Source of the DNA: Roseibium sediminicola | GTDB taxonomy: Bacteria; Pseudomonadota; Alphaproteobacteria; Rhizobiales; Stappiaceae | Reading direction: 5' to 3' | DNA length: 64,000 nucleotides | Assembly: GCF_023156505.1 (NCBI RefSeq) | Contig: NZ_JALNMJ010000001.1 | Coordinates: 620,001-684,000 of the forward strand | In this document: in pieces, positions 43,221 to 53,964 of the stretch | Numbering within the stretch: the first letter of the stretch is position 1 | Layout of the letters: each line of letters opens with the position of its first letter | The notes under the pieces: model-generated | The model's database searches: none | The model's input: only the letters and a program-made list of their open reading frames with translations | What the model was told of the DNA's origin: nothing | Position numbers and translations under genes: made by a program

Positions 43221-44231
43221 TTATCCGAGAAATCTCACCGCGCCATCCTCGCGCACCACGAAGGCCCGCGTTTCGGGAAATCCGGCAAGCGCCGAGGCGA
43301 GCCTCTCCTCGCCGCAAACGAGCGCGGCGGTGGAGAGCCCGTCTGCCAGGGCTGCGGTCGGAGCAAGGACGCTGACACCCGACAGGCCGCCATCCACCGG
43401 CCGGCCCGTTCGCGGGTCGAGAATATGCGACCGGCGGCCCGCCTGATCGAAGGTCGTGCCGAGCCGGGCCGAGCTAGCAACCGCTGCATCGGTCAGCCGT
43501 ATTTTTGCTTCGGCTGACGGCATTTCGGAGACCGGCCTCAAGGTGACCGGCCACCCTTTTTCCTCGTCGAAATCCAAGTCCGGCAGACCGCGCGCAGCGA
43601 TCTCTCCGAGGTCGACCAGGAGATCCCGGCAGCCATTGGCGGCCAGGAAGGAATTGATCCTGTCGGTGACATAACCCTGGGCGATGCCGTTGAAGGTCAT
43701 CGCCATGCCCGGGCGAAGATAGCGGATCCTGCCGGGTTCGACCGAGACATGCCTGAGGCCTGTCGATCTGCGCGCGGCCTCGAAGTCCGTCCCGGTGTCA
43801 CCCGTCGCCTGCCGGGCATAGTGGACCCAGAGCGGCTGTACTGTCGGATCGAACGCGCCTTCTGTTGCAGCATGTACCCTTGCACAGAGCCCGAGAAGGT
43901 CGACGAGATCCAGGGAGGGCGCTTCGAGCCGTCCTTGCGTATTCAGCCGGGCAAGTTCGCTCTCGGGCCGATACAGACTGAAGATTGCTTCCAGCCGGCG
44001 GATCTCCGCCTCGATGCGGCCGAAGAGCCATTGAGCTTCACCAGCATCTTCATGCAACAGATTGATTTCCGCGCCAGCACCAAGGGCGATCCCGCGCCAG
44101 CGATGAAGTTGTGCCTTGTTATCGCCAAAGGCGGCACCGACCGGTAACGCCAGACCGGCTGCACCGGCCGCGCAGATCCGCAGGAACCGCCTGCGGCCGA
44201 ATTTGCGGGGGGTGCCTGTCGACGGGCTCAT
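43221..44231 (-). CDS. nosX: NosX, ApbE-like FAD:protein FMN transferase
   Basis: The 336-residue protein has a twin-arginine leader (FGRRRFLRICAAGAAGLALP) and an ApbE fold: GTGTDFEAARR near residue 140, MTFNGIAQGYVTDRI near 180, LLVDLGEIAARG near 205, and the C-terminal SHILDPRTGRPVDGG near 268. NosX transfers FMN to a threonine of NosR in the periplasm. It is the last gene of nosRZDFYLX and overlaps nosL by 4 bp. The usual GE/GN variation in the LGE segment is compatible with activity. Confidence 0.93.
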   Translation of the reverse strand: MSPSTGTPRKFGRRRFLRICAAGAAGLALPVGAAFGDNKAQLHRWRGIALGAGAEINLLHEDAGEAQWLFGRIEAEIRRLEAIFSLYRPESELARLNTQGRLEAPSLDLVDLLGLCARVHAATEGAFDPTVQPLWVHYARQATGDTGTDFEAARRSTGLRHVSVEPGRIRYLRPGMAMTFNGIAQGYVTDRINSFLAANGCRDLLVDLGEIAARGLPDLDFDEEKGWPVTLRPVSEMPSAEAKIRLTDAAVASSARLGTTFDQAGRRSHILDPRTGRPVDGGLSGVSVLAPTAALADGLSTAALVCGEERLASALAGFPETRAFVVREDGAVRFLG

Positions 44232-44776
44232 TGCGAAACTCCCCGCATATCGTGTGCAGTCACTGTTTCTGCCGACGAGACATCCACGGAACCAAGGACA
44301 TAGTTCGCGGGTATGTCCTTGAAGCGCAGGACGCTGCCACCGTGTGCCGAGGCGAAGGTCCTGGCGCCTTCTTCGCTGCCGAAGGGAATGGCTTCCGGAG
44401 CCCCCATGCCGCCGGTCTGCCGGCTGCCGGTGACGAACCAGGCCTTGTCCGCTTCGATCCAGTTGTCGGACCCCGGCTGCGCCCAGCTTTCCGCCTTGTC
44501 CATGTCATTGACGTAGATCGCGGCGATGTCCTTCGGCTCTTCCGGGGACAGCGTGAAAGCGACCGCGTCACGGACCTGGGTGAACCAGATCGGATTGTCG
44601 AAGCTCTTCAGGTGTATCTGTGCCTTTGGACCGTCATGTTCGAGTACGGTCATCTGGCAATAGTGTCCGGCGGCCTCCGGCGTCAGGGCGATAGCTGCGG
44701 GTTTGACCACCTGAACTTCATCCTGGCAGGCGGTCACCAAAGTAAGTGCAAAAAGGGCGATGAGCGTGTTCTTCAT
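44228..44776 (-). CDS. nosL: NosL, copper chaperone lipoprotein
   Basis: The 182-residue protein has a lipoprotein signal with a lipobox around TLVTAC (C17) and the NosL copper-binding pattern YCQMTV near residue 39-44, with a second methionine-rich segment MGAPEAIPFGSEEGARTFASAHGG near 125-150. It delivers copper to the CuZ site of nitrous oxide reductase. It lies between nosY and nosX, overlapping both by 4 bp. Confidence 0.93.
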   Translation of the reverse strand: MKNTLIALFALTLVTACQDEVQVVKPAAIALTPEAAGHYCQMTVLEHDGPKAQIHLKSFDNPIWFTQVRDAVAFTLSPEEPKDIAAIYVNDMDKAESWAQPGSDNWIEADKAWFVTGSRQTGGMGAPEAIPFGSEEGARTFASAHGGSVLRFKDIPANYVLGSVDVSSAETVTAHDMRGVSQ

Positions 44777-45603
44777 GGCGCAATTCTTCTGACAAGAAGG
44801 GCCGATCCCGCCAGGGCCAGGCCGGCAAAGGCTGCGAGGGAGCCAAGGGCAAGCATCGGATCGAAGGGAAGGGTTTCCGCGACACCAGCCATGCCACCGA
44901 CAAGGTCGCTGGCGCCGAGGGCTGCCAGGTTGAACAGGCGGAAGGCGTCGGCCGGGTTGAGCAGGATCGCATAGGGAAAGACATCCGCGGCAAAGACGCT
45001 GCTCGGATTGGCGACCAGCGCGCCGAGCAGCGCAAGATCATAGAGCACCACCAGAAACAGCCATGCCGCAATGGCCGACGCCGCGGCAGTGCGGGACTGG
45101 CGCGTCAGCGCGCTCAAGACGTAACCAACCGAGAGGAAACAGATCCCGAGAAGGATCGAGGTCACGATCAGTCGGCCGAAATCCACGAGGCCGTCGAGCG
45201 ATCCCGATCCGGCCGCAACCAGAAGTCCCGCCGTCAGGCCATAACCGACGACAAGCGCGAAAGAGAGCACAAGCGAATGGCCGAGAGCCTTGCCAATGAG
45301 GAACTCGAAACGGGAGATCGGGCAGGACAGGGTCATCAGCAGCGTGCCCCGTTCCACTTCCCCGCAAATGGCATCGAAGGCGAGCAGGAGCGCAATCAGC
45401 GGCACGAGATAGACCGAAAGGCTCGCCAGCGAGGCGACGGTAATCGTCAGTCGATCGACACCGAGCGTGCCGGCCGGCGCCGAGCCGAGCAGGGCGAGCG
45501 CCAGCGAGAACACCGCCAGGATTATGGCGGCAAGCAGGATCCAGCGGTTGCGGATGCCGATGCGTATTTCCTGGCCCGCGATGGTCAGAATTCTGGAAAA
45601 CAT
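44773..45603 (-). CDS. nosY: NosY, ABC-type permease
   Basis: The 276-residue membrane protein has six hydrophobic segments and the ABC-2 permease style ISRFEFLIGKALGHSLVLSF near residue 96-115. With the ATPase NosF it forms the transporter that works with NosD to build the CuZ cluster. It follows nosF by 3 bp and overlaps nosL by 4 bp. Confidence 0.92.
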   Translation of the reverse strand: MFSRILTIAGQEIRIGIRNRWILLAAIILAVFSLALALLGSAPAGTLGVDRLTITVASLASLSVYLVPLIALLLAFDAICGEVERGTLLMTLSCPISRFEFLIGKALGHSLVLSFALVVGYGLTAGLLVAAGSGSLDGLVDFGRLIVTSILLGICFLSVGYVLSALTRQSRTAAASAIAAWLFLVVLYDLALLGALVANPSSVFAADVFPYAILLNPADAFRLFNLAALGASDLVGGMAGVAETLPFDPMLALGSLAAFAGLALAGSALLVRRIAP

Positions 45604-45606
45604 CGC

Positions 45607-46527
45607 TTATGACTCCCTGTTCGCGGCATTGGAAAAATGCCGGTAGACATCGTCAAGGCTCGGCGCATGGACATCGACATCCTCCACCAGCCCGCCGAGA
45701 GCGCTGATGGCAGATAGCCGCTGGATCTTGTCATCGGCGTTGCAGTCGAATTCGACCGAGCGTCCGTTCATACGGCCGCCGCCGAGACACTCGGAAACGT
45801 GTGCGACGTCCTCCGGGCGGGTCCAGACCTTCAGTCTGATCGGCAAGCCGGCCTGGGCTCTGAGCCTGCTCAGGATATCGTCGGCGACGAGTTTTCCTCT
45901 GGAGAGGATCAGGATCCGGTCAGTCCGTGCCTCGAGCTCCGTCAGGGCGTGGGACGACAGCAGCACGGTCGTGCCCTGACCGGCGATCTCGCCGATCAGC
46001 TCATAGACGTTCTGCCGCGAAATCGGATCGAGCCCGGTTGTCGGTTCGTCGAGCAGGATCAGCTTCGGCCGCCCGATCAGCGCCTGGGCGAGACCGAGAC
46101 GCTGGCGCATGCCCTTGGAATAGGTGCCTACCCGACGTTTAACTGCATCCGCCAGACCGACCCGGTCGAGCAGCGGCAGTGCGGCGGCGGGACTTTCGCC
46201 CTTCAGCCTCGCATAGAAGGTCAGGACCTCCCTGCCGGTGAGCGATCCCGGAAAGGCGACGGATTCCGGCAGATAGGCGGTGCCGGCACGGGCGGCATGG
46301 CTGCCGGGAGCGGACCCGAGCACCGAAACATCGCCGCCATCGCGTTTCAGGAAACCCAGCACGATCTTGAACAATGTCGTCTTGCCGGCGCCGTTATGGC
46401 CAAGCAGGGCGACTCGTTCGCCCGGGTTCAGCGAGAAGGAGACGCCGTCCACGGCCTTGAGACCGGCAAAAGTCTTGCAGACAGATCGAACTGACAGCGT
46501 TGGCGAATGAAAATTTGTCTCGGTCAT
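45607..46527 (-). CDS. nosF: NosF, ABC transporter ATPase
   Basis: The 306-residue ATPase shows Walker A GHNGAGKTT near residue 44, signature segment YSKGMRQRLGLAQAL near 140 and Walker B LILLDEPTTGLDP near 162. The switch histidine is in SSHALTELE near 197. It energises NosY for copper-site assembly in N2O reductase. ATG 46527 overlaps the nosD stop (ATGA); the frame extends upstream inside nosD but without support. Confidence 0.93.
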   Translation of the reverse strand: MTETNFHSPTLSVRSVCKTFAGLKAVDGVSFSLNPGERVALLGHNGAGKTTLFKIVLGFLKRDGGDVSVLGSAPGSHAARAGTAYLPESVAFPGSLTGREVLTFYARLKGESPAAALPLLDRVGLADAVKRRVGTYSKGMRQRLGLAQALIGRPKLILLDEPTTGLDPISRQNVYELIGEIAGQGTTVLLSSHALTELEARTDRILILSRGKLVADDILSRLRAQAGLPIRLKVWTRPEDVAHVSECLGGGRMNGRSVEFDCNADDKIQRLSAISALGGLVEDVDVHAPSLDDVYRHFSNAANRES

Positions 46528-47807
46528 CCTTGAACTCCCGCACTTGGGAACGCCTGCGCCGGGGGATGCATCAGCGGGGCGGTGTCGACGATGCCGCCGG
46601 GCAGCAGCGCCGGAAATTGCGACTGGGTCCAGCGCAGCAGCTGCACCGCGGGGGAACCGACGAGCAGCTTGGCGGACGGCTGGGTCCACAAGACCTGGTC
46701 AATCATGTCGTTGGGCCGGTATGCGGTATCCGCGATACCGTCGCCATTCATGTCAAAGGCCGGGTGGTCGCTCCAGAAATTGCCGCGCCCGTCCGTGCTC
46801 CAGTCGAGCTGCCGGCTGCCGACATATTTGACCTGTGTCCGGTTTCCGACGAAGGCATTGCCTTCAAAGGCGTTGTTGGCGGATCCGGCGGTAAAATGGA
46901 CACCGATCGGGCAGCCCTCGAAGCGGTTGTCCGTCACCTTGTTCTTGTTGGCATTGTACATGAAGAGGCACTTCTCGCCGCCGCCTTCCACCTGATTGCC
47001 GCTGATCTCGGCGTGGTTGGCATAGTTCAGCATCAGGCCGTGGTTTCGGTCGCCGATGGAAACGTTGCCGCGGACCTTCAGGCGGTCGGAGAACATCAGC
47101 GCGTAGCCGATGTCGTTGCCTTCGGAGATGTTTCCCTCGATGACACCGCTGTTGCCGTGCATGTAGTGGACGGCAAAGCGCAGATCCTCGAACCGGTTTG
47201 CGCGGAACGTGTCCTTTGGACTTGTGTTGACGAAAATGCCGTCGCGACCGAAGCGGATGGTGTTGTGTTCCGCCAGAAGTCCGGGCGCGTTCCAGACATA
47301 TATGCCGTTGCCGCGCTCATTCATGCGCAGGTCCCGGCGGCCTTCGATGAGATTGTTGGAGACGGTCGCATCGCGCGCCCCATGGACATCGACGCCCGTC
47401 AGGTTGTTCAAGATACGGTTGTTGCGGACGATCGCGCGATGCGCCTTTTTGGTGAGTTTCACCCCGGCGTCGAGGGTCTCCTGCGACAGGCCGGAACCGG
47501 TCAGGGTCAGGCCTTCCACGACAACGTCCGCAACCGCTACGGTCACGACGCTACCGGTGCCGGTGCCGGTGATCCGGGCCTTGCCTGCGCCCGCCAGGGT
47601 CACCGGTTTGTCCAGTAGGACTGGCCCGGCATGGTTGCCGGGAGCAAGCCGGAGAATGTCCCCGGCCTGCGCTTTTGCAAGGATCTCAGACAACGCGCCC
47701 TTATCAGCCGGCACTTGCCATTCCCCGGCAGTCAGCGGCCCTGTGGCCGCAAGGCTGGCGAGGAGTGTGGCAGAGAAACCGGTCAGTCTGAAGATGGCGC
47801 GGTGCAT
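46524..47807 (-). CDS. nosD: NosD, periplasmic copper-site maturation protein
   Basis: The 427-residue protein has a signal peptide (about residues 1-26) and a right-handed beta-helix built of CASH repeats, seen as repeated GN, NN and GNxxS turns (AIVRNNRILNNLTGVDVHGARDATVSNNLIEGR near 125). NosD brings sulfur/copper parts to the CuZ site together with NosFY. ATG 47807 lies 5 bp after the nosZ stop; the open frame runs further back into nosZ. Length is normal for the family. Confidence 0.93.
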   Translation of the reverse strand: MHRAIFRLTGFSATLLASLAATGPLTAGEWQVPADKGALSEILAKAQAGDILRLAPGNHAGPVLLDKPVTLAGAGKARITGTGTGSVVTVAVADVVVEGLTLTGSGLSQETLDAGVKLTKKAHRAIVRNNRILNNLTGVDVHGARDATVSNNLIEGRRDLRMNERGNGIYVWNAPGLLAEHNTIRFGRDGIFVNTSPKDTFRANRFEDLRFAVHYMHGNSGVIEGNISEGNDIGYALMFSDRLKVRGNVSIGDRNHGLMLNYANHAEISGNQVEGGGEKCLFMYNANKNKVTDNRFEGCPIGVHFTAGSANNAFEGNAFVGNRTQVKYVGSRQLDWSTDGRGNFWSDHPAFDMNGDGIADTAYRPNDMIDQVLWTQPSAKLLVGSPAVQLLRWTQSQFPALLPGGIVDTAPLMHPPAQAFPSAGVQG

Positions 47808-47811
47808 GGCT

Positions 47812-49722
47812 TTATGCGTTCCTCGGTTCGACGAACATCCGGCCGCGCATTTCCATATGGAGCGCATGGCAGAACCACTGGCAGTAGAACCAGTGCACAC
47901 CCGGCCGTTCGGCGATGAAGGTTACCGATGCGGTCGCCTGCGGTCCGACCTCCATGGCAATGCCGTAATTGGACAGGCAGAACCCATGTGTCAGGTCGTC
48001 GATGTCGTCGATATTGGTGACGTAGATGGTCACTTCGTCGCCCTGCTTGACCGTGAACTTCTCAAGGCTGAAGGTCGGTGCGACGGAATGCATGTAGACA
48101 CGCACCTTGTTGCCGTCGCGGACGACGTCGGCGGCGTCTTCCAGGTCGATGCCGTCGGCAGCCGCCTGGGCGACCGCGTCGGCGAACATCGGATTGTCGC
48201 GGTTCCAGACAATCGCCGGGTTCACCTTGGAGCGGTGCACGATGATGCTGTCATGGGGCTCGGCGAAGGTCGGGCCGTCATGAACGACCTTCATGTCGTC
48301 GCTCGAGATGTCGATCAGCTGTTCGTTCTCCGGTTTCAGCGGGCCGACATTCAGGAACCGGTCCTTGGAAAACTTGTTCATCGAAATCAGCCACTTGCCG
48401 TCCGCTTCCGCGGTTTCCCCCATCGAAGTGGAGTTGTGGCCCGGCTGGTAATGCACATCGACCTTGGAAATGATCGGGTCGACATCTTCTCCCGCATAGG
48501 CGCGGATGGCCTTGTCGACGTTCCACTTCACCACCTGGCTGTCCAGGAACAGCGTGGTGAAGGCATTGCCCTGGCCGTCGAACGCGGTGTGAAGCGGGCC
48601 GAGACCCAGTTGCGGCTCACCGACAACCGCGGAGCGCGGATCGGCATTATCCGAGAACAGGGCATCCACCTTGGTCACATCGATAATTGACACCGTCGGC
48701 GACAGTTTGCCGTTGATGACGATGTGCTTCTTGTCCGGCGCCGCGTTACAGCCATGCGGGCTGTTCGGGATCGGGATGTAGCGGGTGAACTGGGAGTTCG
48801 CCTCCTTGCGGCCGTCGACGACCGGCACACCGTTGAGCTCCTGATAATTCCCGGCCGCAACAGCGGCCTCGATCGCCTTGATGTTGAAGACGACGCAATG
48901 ATCCAGTTCGCTCTCGGTCATTTCGGCAAGGTTCATGCCCATTTCCGAGTTGTAGCTGGTCGAGAAGGCATATTTGCCCTGGTAGTCGGCGTCGGTGTTG
49001 TCCAGGTTGCCCGAGACGATCACCTGCCAGGCAACCTTCATTTCGTCGCCGTCGATGGCGGTAAAGATGCACGAGTATTGCGACGGGTCGTCCAGGATCT
49101 TGCCGTCATTGACAAGCGGAGCCTCATGCTCGCCATTGGCGAAGATGTAGCCCGTGCGCGGATATTTCTGCGGCCGCATGCCGTGGATGTCATGCGCATT
49201 CGGGATCTCGATGATCTTGTCGCATTTCATCGTCGAGCAATCGATGCGGGCAACGCGGGTGTTGGCCTTGTCGTTGGCGAAGATATACCGGCCGTCATAG
49301 GTGCCGTCAGTGAACGACATGTGCGGATGGTGCAGGTCGCCGTTGTCATAGGTAACCTTGCCCTGTGCGGCCAGGAATGCCTTGGTTTCCGGCAACAGGC
49401 CTTCGGTCAGGATTTTCAGGGATTCGTTGGTCTGTCCCCAGCCGGTTGCCGAACAGCGGTTGAACACCGGCACACGCATCAGTTCGCGCATGGACGGAAC
49501 CCCGAGAATGCGCAGTTCACCGCTCTGTCCGGACGACCAGAAACCGTAATATTCGTCCAGTTCACCCGGCGACAGCTCGAACTTCTGATGCCCTTCCTGA
49601 GCAAAGGCCGGATTGGCGCCGGCCACGGCGACAGCGCCCATGCCGGCGACAACTGCGGTCTTGGCGGTGCCACCCAGCAGATCGCGGCGGGACACGCCCT
49701 GTTTTTCTTCAAACTCCTTCAT
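47812..49722 (-). CDS. nosZ: Nitrous oxide reductase
   Basis: The 636-residue enzyme reduces N2O to N2 in the periplasm. It has a Tat leader ([17 protein letters not shown]), typical of clade I NosZ, a seven-bladed propeller with CuZ histidines (DLHHPH near residue 128, DIHGMRP near 180, HNSTSMGE near 435, AEPHDSI near 495), and a C-terminal CuA domain with the ligand pattern C-x3-C-x3-H-x2-M in [12 protein letters not shown] near residue 610-622. AAGGAG lies 7 bases before the ATG. nosR lies 29 bp upstream. Confidence 0.97.
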   Translation of the reverse strand: MKEFEEKQGVSRRDLLGGTAKTAVVAGMGAVAVAGANPAFAQEGHQKFELSPGELDEYYGFWSSGQSGELRILGVPSMRELMRVPVFNRCSATGWGQTNESLKILTEGLLPETKAFLAAQGKVTYDNGDLHHPHMSFTDGTYDGRYIFANDKANTRVARIDCSTMKCDKIIEIPNAHDIHGMRPQKYPRTGYIFANGEHEAPLVNDGKILDDPSQYSCIFTAIDGDEMKVAWQVIVSGNLDNTDADYQGKYAFSTSYNSEMGMNLAEMTESELDHCVVFNIKAIEAAVAAGNYQELNGVPVVDGRKEANSQFTRYIPIPNSPHGCNAAPDKKHIVINGKLSPTVSIIDVTKVDALFSDNADPRSAVVGEPQLGLGPLHTAFDGQGNAFTTLFLDSQVVKWNVDKAIRAYAGEDVDPIISKVDVHYQPGHNSTSMGETAEADGKWLISMNKFSKDRFLNVGPLKPENEQLIDISSDDMKVVHDGPTFAEPHDSIIVHRSKVNPAIVWNRDNPMFADAVAQAAADGIDLEDAADVVRDGNKVRVYMHSVAPTFSLEKFTVKQGDEVTIYVTNIDDIDDLTHGFCLSNYGIAMEVGPQATASVTFIAERPGVHWFYCQWFCHALHMEMRGRMFVEPRNA

Positions 49723-49751
49723 GGCATTTCTCCTTGTTTGCCTGGTGAAGG

Positions 49752-51965
49752 TTATTCGGCCGGCACCGTCTTTGCCGTCTTGGCATCCGGTTCCGGCTTC
49801 ACGAGCCCGGTCTGCACTTCGAACCGCCGTCTTTTCGCGAGCTTCTTGATGCAAACGGGACATTTCTGATCGTGCTGATAAAGGACCTGGCAATGCAGGC
49901 AGTTCAGGCACTCGTTGGGATTGATGTGGCCTTCCGGATGGATGGCCTGGACCATGCATTCCTTGGCGCAGCGATTGCAGGGATTGCCGCAGTCCCGGTA
50001 GCGCTTCAGCCAGTCGAACATCCGCAGGCGTGCCGGGATGGCGAGCGCAGCGCCGAGCGGGCAGAGGTATCGGCAATAGAAGCGTTCGATGAAGAGCCCG
50101 GCGACAAGAAGCGAGACCGCGAAGAGAACGAAGGGCCAGGCGCGCTGGAACTTCAGGATGATCGCTGTCTTGAACGGTTCGACTTCGGCATAGTGCTCGG
50201 CGACATCGAGCGAATAGAGCGACAGTCCGAAGAGGCCGAGGAAGACGATGTATTTCACCGGCCACAGGCGCTCATGCAGACCCCAGGGCACCTCGAACTG
50301 TGGAATGCGGCACAGCTTGGCAATCCGGTTGGTCAGCTCCTGCAGCGCACCGAAGGGGCAGAGCCAGCCGCAATAGGCACCGCGTCCCCAGAAGAGCAGG
50401 GCGGCAGCGACTGAGAACCACAGCAGGAACACCAGCGGATCCATCAGGAACGCGTCCCAGCTGAACTCGCTCGTCAGGGCGGAGAAGAAGGCGAGCACGT
50501 TGACAACCGAGAGCTGGGCGTTCTCCATCCAGCCGAGCCAGACCAGCGTGAAGGTCAGGAACCCGATGCGGAACCAGAAGGTGAAGCGCTCGTTGCGGGT
50601 CACCTGCATCTGGAAGAAGAACACCAGCGTCAGCACCGCGACGGCTGCGCCGAGAACGATGACATCCGCCTTGCGGTCGTTCCAGATCCGTTCCCAGAGC
50701 TCCTGGACGCCCGTGTCCCTACCGGCGGCGGTGCCGCCGGCCTGTGGCGCTGTGTCGGATGCAACTGCAGCCGGCGCCGAAGTCTTCAGGTAGACATCGG
50801 GCAGAAGGTAACCGAGATCAAAGGTCAGGAACACCTTGTCGATGGGACCGACCGGCCTTTGCACCAGCAGCTGCAGACGAAAGTCCTTCGCCGGATCGAA
50901 ACCGGACTCCGCCGGAATGATGAAGAGATCCATCTCGGAAAAGGCCGGAGCTCCCGCCGCCGCAATTTCGCCGACGCGGTTGTGCTGACGGTCGTGGAAG
51001 CGAACCGAGATGTCGTCCTGGATCAGCTGGATACGGTCGAAGATGCCGCCGCGGACATAGCCCGATCCCTTGAAGGAATAGCGGCCCCGGGCGGCAACGA
51101 GGATGGCATGGTCGCCCTCTTTCAGGCGCTTCTTAAGGTTGGCATATTCGGCTTCGCCCAACAGCGACAGGCCGATGGAGGGCACATCAGCAAGGGCCAG
51201 GTAAAGATCGATGAAGGTATCGGTTTCCGGCCCGGGCTCCGGGCGCTTCAGCGCGCGCGGATCGCCCTGCTGCCGGAAGGCGTCATTGATCTGTACCACG
51301 TCGAGGGAGAGGCGGCGCACGGAGCCGTCGCCGGTCAGGCTTGTCCAGTCGCTGACGTCTTTCCTGTCGGGATCGATATCCTTCTTGGGACCCCGGTCCG
51401 CGACATCGGGGGCAAGGCCGCCCAGTCCCATGAGCCGGGCAACCTTGAGACCGGAGCGGACAATGGAATCGTCGATCACCATGATCGTCACGGTGGCGCC
51501 GGAGATGATGTCGAGGTCGTGGGCCGAGCCGCCGCTCGCGGCTTCAACTTTCAGGTCCAGACCGGCATAGCCTTCGGTGACACCGCGGATCTTGGCATCC
51601 GGAATGCCGATAAGGACGATGGGTTCGGAATGCTTGACCAGCCGGACGCCGGTGATGACGGCATCCTTGTCGACACCCACCAGCGTGTGGATGGGCTTGC
51701 CGGAATAACCGGTAGTGGAGACGAAATCGGAAGTGAGATAGACCCAGCCGAGCGTTTCCGAGCCCTTCAGCGCGGGAACGACCGGCACGTCCGCCTTCAA
51801 GGCTCCGAAGCTGTCCGCACCGGGAACCAGGTCGCCCGGCTCAACCTTCTCCAGATAACGGGTGACCAGCGCCTCTGCCGCTTGCGTGGCAGACGTTCCG
51901 GCTAGGCCCGAAAGCATAGCAAGGCACAACAGGGCAAAACTGAAAATGTGACGGGGACGACCCAC
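49752..51965 (-). CDS. nosR: NosR, FMN- and Fe-S-containing membrane protein
   Basis: The 737-residue protein has a signal peptide, a periplasmic flavin domain with the FMN-attachment motif SGAT in DIISGATVT (about residue 155), then a polytopic membrane part (about residues 440-660) with CGWLCPFG and CRYLCPLG segments, and two C-terminal 4Fe-4S motifs ([12 protein letters not shown] and CLNCLHC with later cysteines). NosR supports transcription and sends electrons to NosZ. The gene is followed 29 bp later by nosZ. An Fnr-type box at 52034 sits in the right place for its promoter. Confidence 0.96.
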   Translation of the reverse strand: MGRPRHIFSFALLCLAMLSGLAGTSATQAAEALVTRYLEKVEPGDLVPGADSFGALKADVPVVPALKGSETLGWVYLTSDFVSTTGYSGKPIHTLVGVDKDAVITGVRLVKHSEPIVLIGIPDAKIRGVTEGYAGLDLKVEAASGGSAHDLDIISGATVTIMVIDDSIVRSGLKVARLMGLGGLAPDVADRGPKKDIDPDRKDVSDWTSLTGDGSVRRLSLDVVQINDAFRQQGDPRALKRPEPGPETDTFIDLYLALADVPSIGLSLLGEAEYANLKKRLKEGDHAILVAARGRYSFKGSGYVRGGIFDRIQLIQDDISVRFHDRQHNRVGEIAAAGAPAFSEMDLFIIPAESGFDPAKDFRLQLLVQRPVGPIDKVFLTFDLGYLLPDVYLKTSAPAAVASDTAPQAGGTAAGRDTGVQELWERIWNDRKADVIVLGAAVAVLTLVFFFQMQVTRNERFTFWFRIGFLTFTLVWLGWMENAQLSVVNVLAFFSALTSEFSWDAFLMDPLVFLLWFSVAAALLFWGRGAYCGWLCPFGALQELTNRIAKLCRIPQFEVPWGLHERLWPVKYIVFLGLFGLSLYSLDVAEHYAEVEPFKTAIILKFQRAWPFVLFAVSLLVAGLFIERFYCRYLCPLGAALAIPARLRMFDWLKRYRDCGNPCNRCAKECMVQAIHPEGHINPNECLNCLHCQVLYQHDQKCPVCIKKLAKRRRFEVQTGLVKPEPDAKTAKTVPAE

Positions 51966-52033
51966 GAGATGTGCTCCGGAAATCCTAGTTTATCTCTTGG
52001 AGCCTGTTGTCGGTCCTGGGAGGCCTGGACGTC

Positions 52034-52047
52034 TTGACGATAGTCAA
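52034..52047. promoter_or_regulatory. Fnr/Dnr-type box upstream of nosR
   Basis: TTGACGATAGTCAA has both half sites. Its centre is 75 bp before the nosR start, so activation would give a leader of about 34 bases. Confidence 0.8.
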
Positions 52048-52238
52048 GCCGGCCGAAATTGTTTTCGCTCTGCAGCAAAAAGGAACGCCTGGTAAGCTTG
52101 AGTCTCAAAGGCTGTTGGCAATGAGTGGACCCACCCTCGTCATCCCGGCTCGCGCTACGCTTGGCCGGGATGACGACCGAGAGGACTATCGACACACAGT
52201 GTCGCTCCCCCAGCTGAGAGCGTCCTAAAATCAAAGAA

Positions 52239-53459
52239 TTATTTTCGCTGTCGTGGCTGGGTGAGGATCGGAAAATAGACCCAGGAATAGAGCCCGAAAG
52301 CCAGGATCCAGAGACTGCCCGACAGAAGCATGGTTTCGAAATAACCGCAGACGGGGAGGGCGAAGGCACGCACCAGCGCAGCAACGATCAGGGCGAGATA
52401 GGCTGCAACGATTGGCCTTGAAACCGTCAGCGGCCGGCCTGCATGCCCAAGCGACGCCCTTGTCATCATCGCTAAGGTCATGCTGCCGATCGCGCCGACT
52501 GCAAGAAGATGAAGGGCTGCCGTCTCCTGCCAGATCCCGGCCAGCAAGGTCAGGCCATAGAGCAGATACCCGGCACCAAGCAAAAGGAAGGCGACATGCA
52601 GGATCCAGAGGATCGGTTCCTTGCGGGTCGCAGGACCCTGCCAGCCGGTAAGACGCATGAGAGTGACGATCCCCGCCGCCACGCAGAGGGCACCGAGTGC
52701 AGTTTCTGGCACAAAGGGCAGGCAGGCGAGCGTGGTCAGAAGGGATAGCAGGATGCCGCACCGGTCGAGCCAGGCCCGGGAGCGGGGGAGGTCATCTTCC
52801 ATCCCCTGCCGGATCAGCGCATTGCGGGTAAAGGCGGGAACGACACGTCCACCGATGACGGCAATCATTGCGGCGCTGGTGAAGATGCCGAGCCGCGCAC
52901 CCGCCTCTGCATTGCCCCCGGTCCAGCCGATCCAGTCGAGATGCATCATGAGATTGCCGGAAAAGAGCGCGGTAAGCAGTGCCAGGAACACCATGTTCCG
53001 GGTCTGCGATTTCTGCGCCAGACGACCGATCACAGCCGAAGACAGGACCGGAACGAACGCAAGATCGACCGCGGCGACAAGGATCGGATCGAGAACTGCA
53101 GAAAACCAGACAGCCAGTCGCCCCGCCAGCCAGACCAGGCCGCTGAAGGTGACAAAGGCCGCGCCCGTTTCCTTGGTTCCCGTCCAGCTTGGCACCGCCG
53201 TCACGAAGAAACCGGCCATCACCGCAACCGCATAGCCGAACACCATCTCATGCGCGTGCCAGAGCTGCGGCGCCATGGCGATCGGAACCGCCATGGCCTC
53301 ACCACCGGCGGCTTGAATGCCAAGCCATAGCGTCCAGACCGTCATCGCGAGCACCGAGAAGAGCCCGGCGGAGAGAAAGAAGAAGCGGAACCCGGCGGTG
53401 AAGACCGTCGGCACCCGGAAGGGCGTTCCCTGGTCCCTTGAGGGAATGCTGGCTGCCAT
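52239..53459 (-). CDS. nnrS: NnrS family heme-copper membrane protein
   Basis: The 406-residue protein has about twelve hydrophobic segments and NnrS marks such as APQLWHAHEMVFGYAVAVMAGFFVTAVPSWTG near residue 65-95, MMHLDWIG near 175 and MTRASLGHAGRPL near 335. NnrS proteins protect cells against nitric-oxide-derived stress and often lie in denitrification regulons. A box with both half sites lies at 53553, 94 bp before the ATG, giving an expected leader of about 59 bases. Confidence 0.93.
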   Translation of the reverse strand: MAASIPSRDQGTPFRVPTVFTAGFRFFFLSAGLFSVLAMTVWTLWLGIQAAGGEAMAVPIAMAPQLWHAHEMVFGYAVAVMAGFFVTAVPSWTGTKETGAAFVTFSGLVWLAGRLAVWFSAVLDPILVAAVDLAFVPVLSSAVIGRLAQKSQTRNMVFLALLTALFSGNLMMHLDWIGWTGGNAEAGARLGIFTSAAMIAVIGGRVVPAFTRNALIRQGMEDDLPRSRAWLDRCGILLSLLTTLACLPFVPETALGALCVAAGIVTLMRLTGWQGPATRKEPILWILHVAFLLLGAGYLLYGLTLLAGIWQETAALHLLAVGAIGSMTLAMMTRASLGHAGRPLTVSRPIVAAYLALIVAALVRAFALPVCGYFETMLLSGSLWILAFGLYSWVYFPILTQPRQRK

Positions 53460-53552
53460 GGTGATGCCCTTTGCAAAAGTCGGGAATTGCGGGACGGCCG
53501 CGTCTCCCGGGCCGCTGAAGGGCCATGGTCACAGGGTTGAAATCCGGATGTC

Positions 53553-53566
53553 TTGACTATCGTCAA
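53553..53566. promoter_or_regulatory. Fnr/Dnr-type box upstream of nnrS
   Basis: TTGACTATCGTCAA matches both half sites. It overlaps the last 4 bases of the 133-residue gene at 53563 and is placed to activate nnrS. Confidence 0.75.
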
Positions 53567-53964
53567 GTTGTCCCGGCGCAAGTGTCGCGCAAATCCGGGT
53601 TTCCTTCGGCAACTTTCGCCAGCGCGACAAGATGCCCGGAGCATCTCGACGCCAGGCTGGAAAGGAACAGAAGACTTTCCGCGTGATCGCGCAGCTCCTG
53701 GGAGGAGAGAGGCGCGGTGCTTATCTGCCCGAGATCCGTCAGGAAGGAAATCCCCGCAGCAAGATGCCGGTAATCGGCGGCGATTTCCCGGGTAAGCTCC
53801 GCGCGGGTCTTCAGCCTGTGCCAGGTCTCGATGGCCCGGATGGTCCGGTCGAGCTCGCTCTTGCAGGTGCAGGGCATGTCGAGCCCGGCCAGTTCCCGAT
53901 GGATCTGCTCCAGGAGATCGCTGTATTCGGCTCCTGTCAGACTGGCAGCGCTGTCTTCTTCCAT
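53563..53964 (-). CDS. Unrecognised 133-aa helical protein with cysteine pairs
   Basis: I do not recognise this protein. It is predicted to be almost all helical, with a CxC pair in MPCTCKSEL (C32, C34) and further cysteines near residues 108 and 129. It starts inside the last 28 bases of ubiV and is followed by nnrS after its own stop, with the nnrS box overlapping its end. The reading frame is compact, and its place after ubiV suggests the same transcript as ubiT-U-V. A role in metal or redox handling would be guesswork. Confidence 0.5.
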   Translation of the reverse strand: MEEDSAASLTGAEYSDLLEQIHRELAGLDMPCTCKSELDRTIRAIETWHRLKTRAELTREIAADYRHLAAGISFLTDLGQISTAPLSSQELRDHAESLLFLSSLASRCSGHLVALAKVAEGNPDLRDTCAGTT

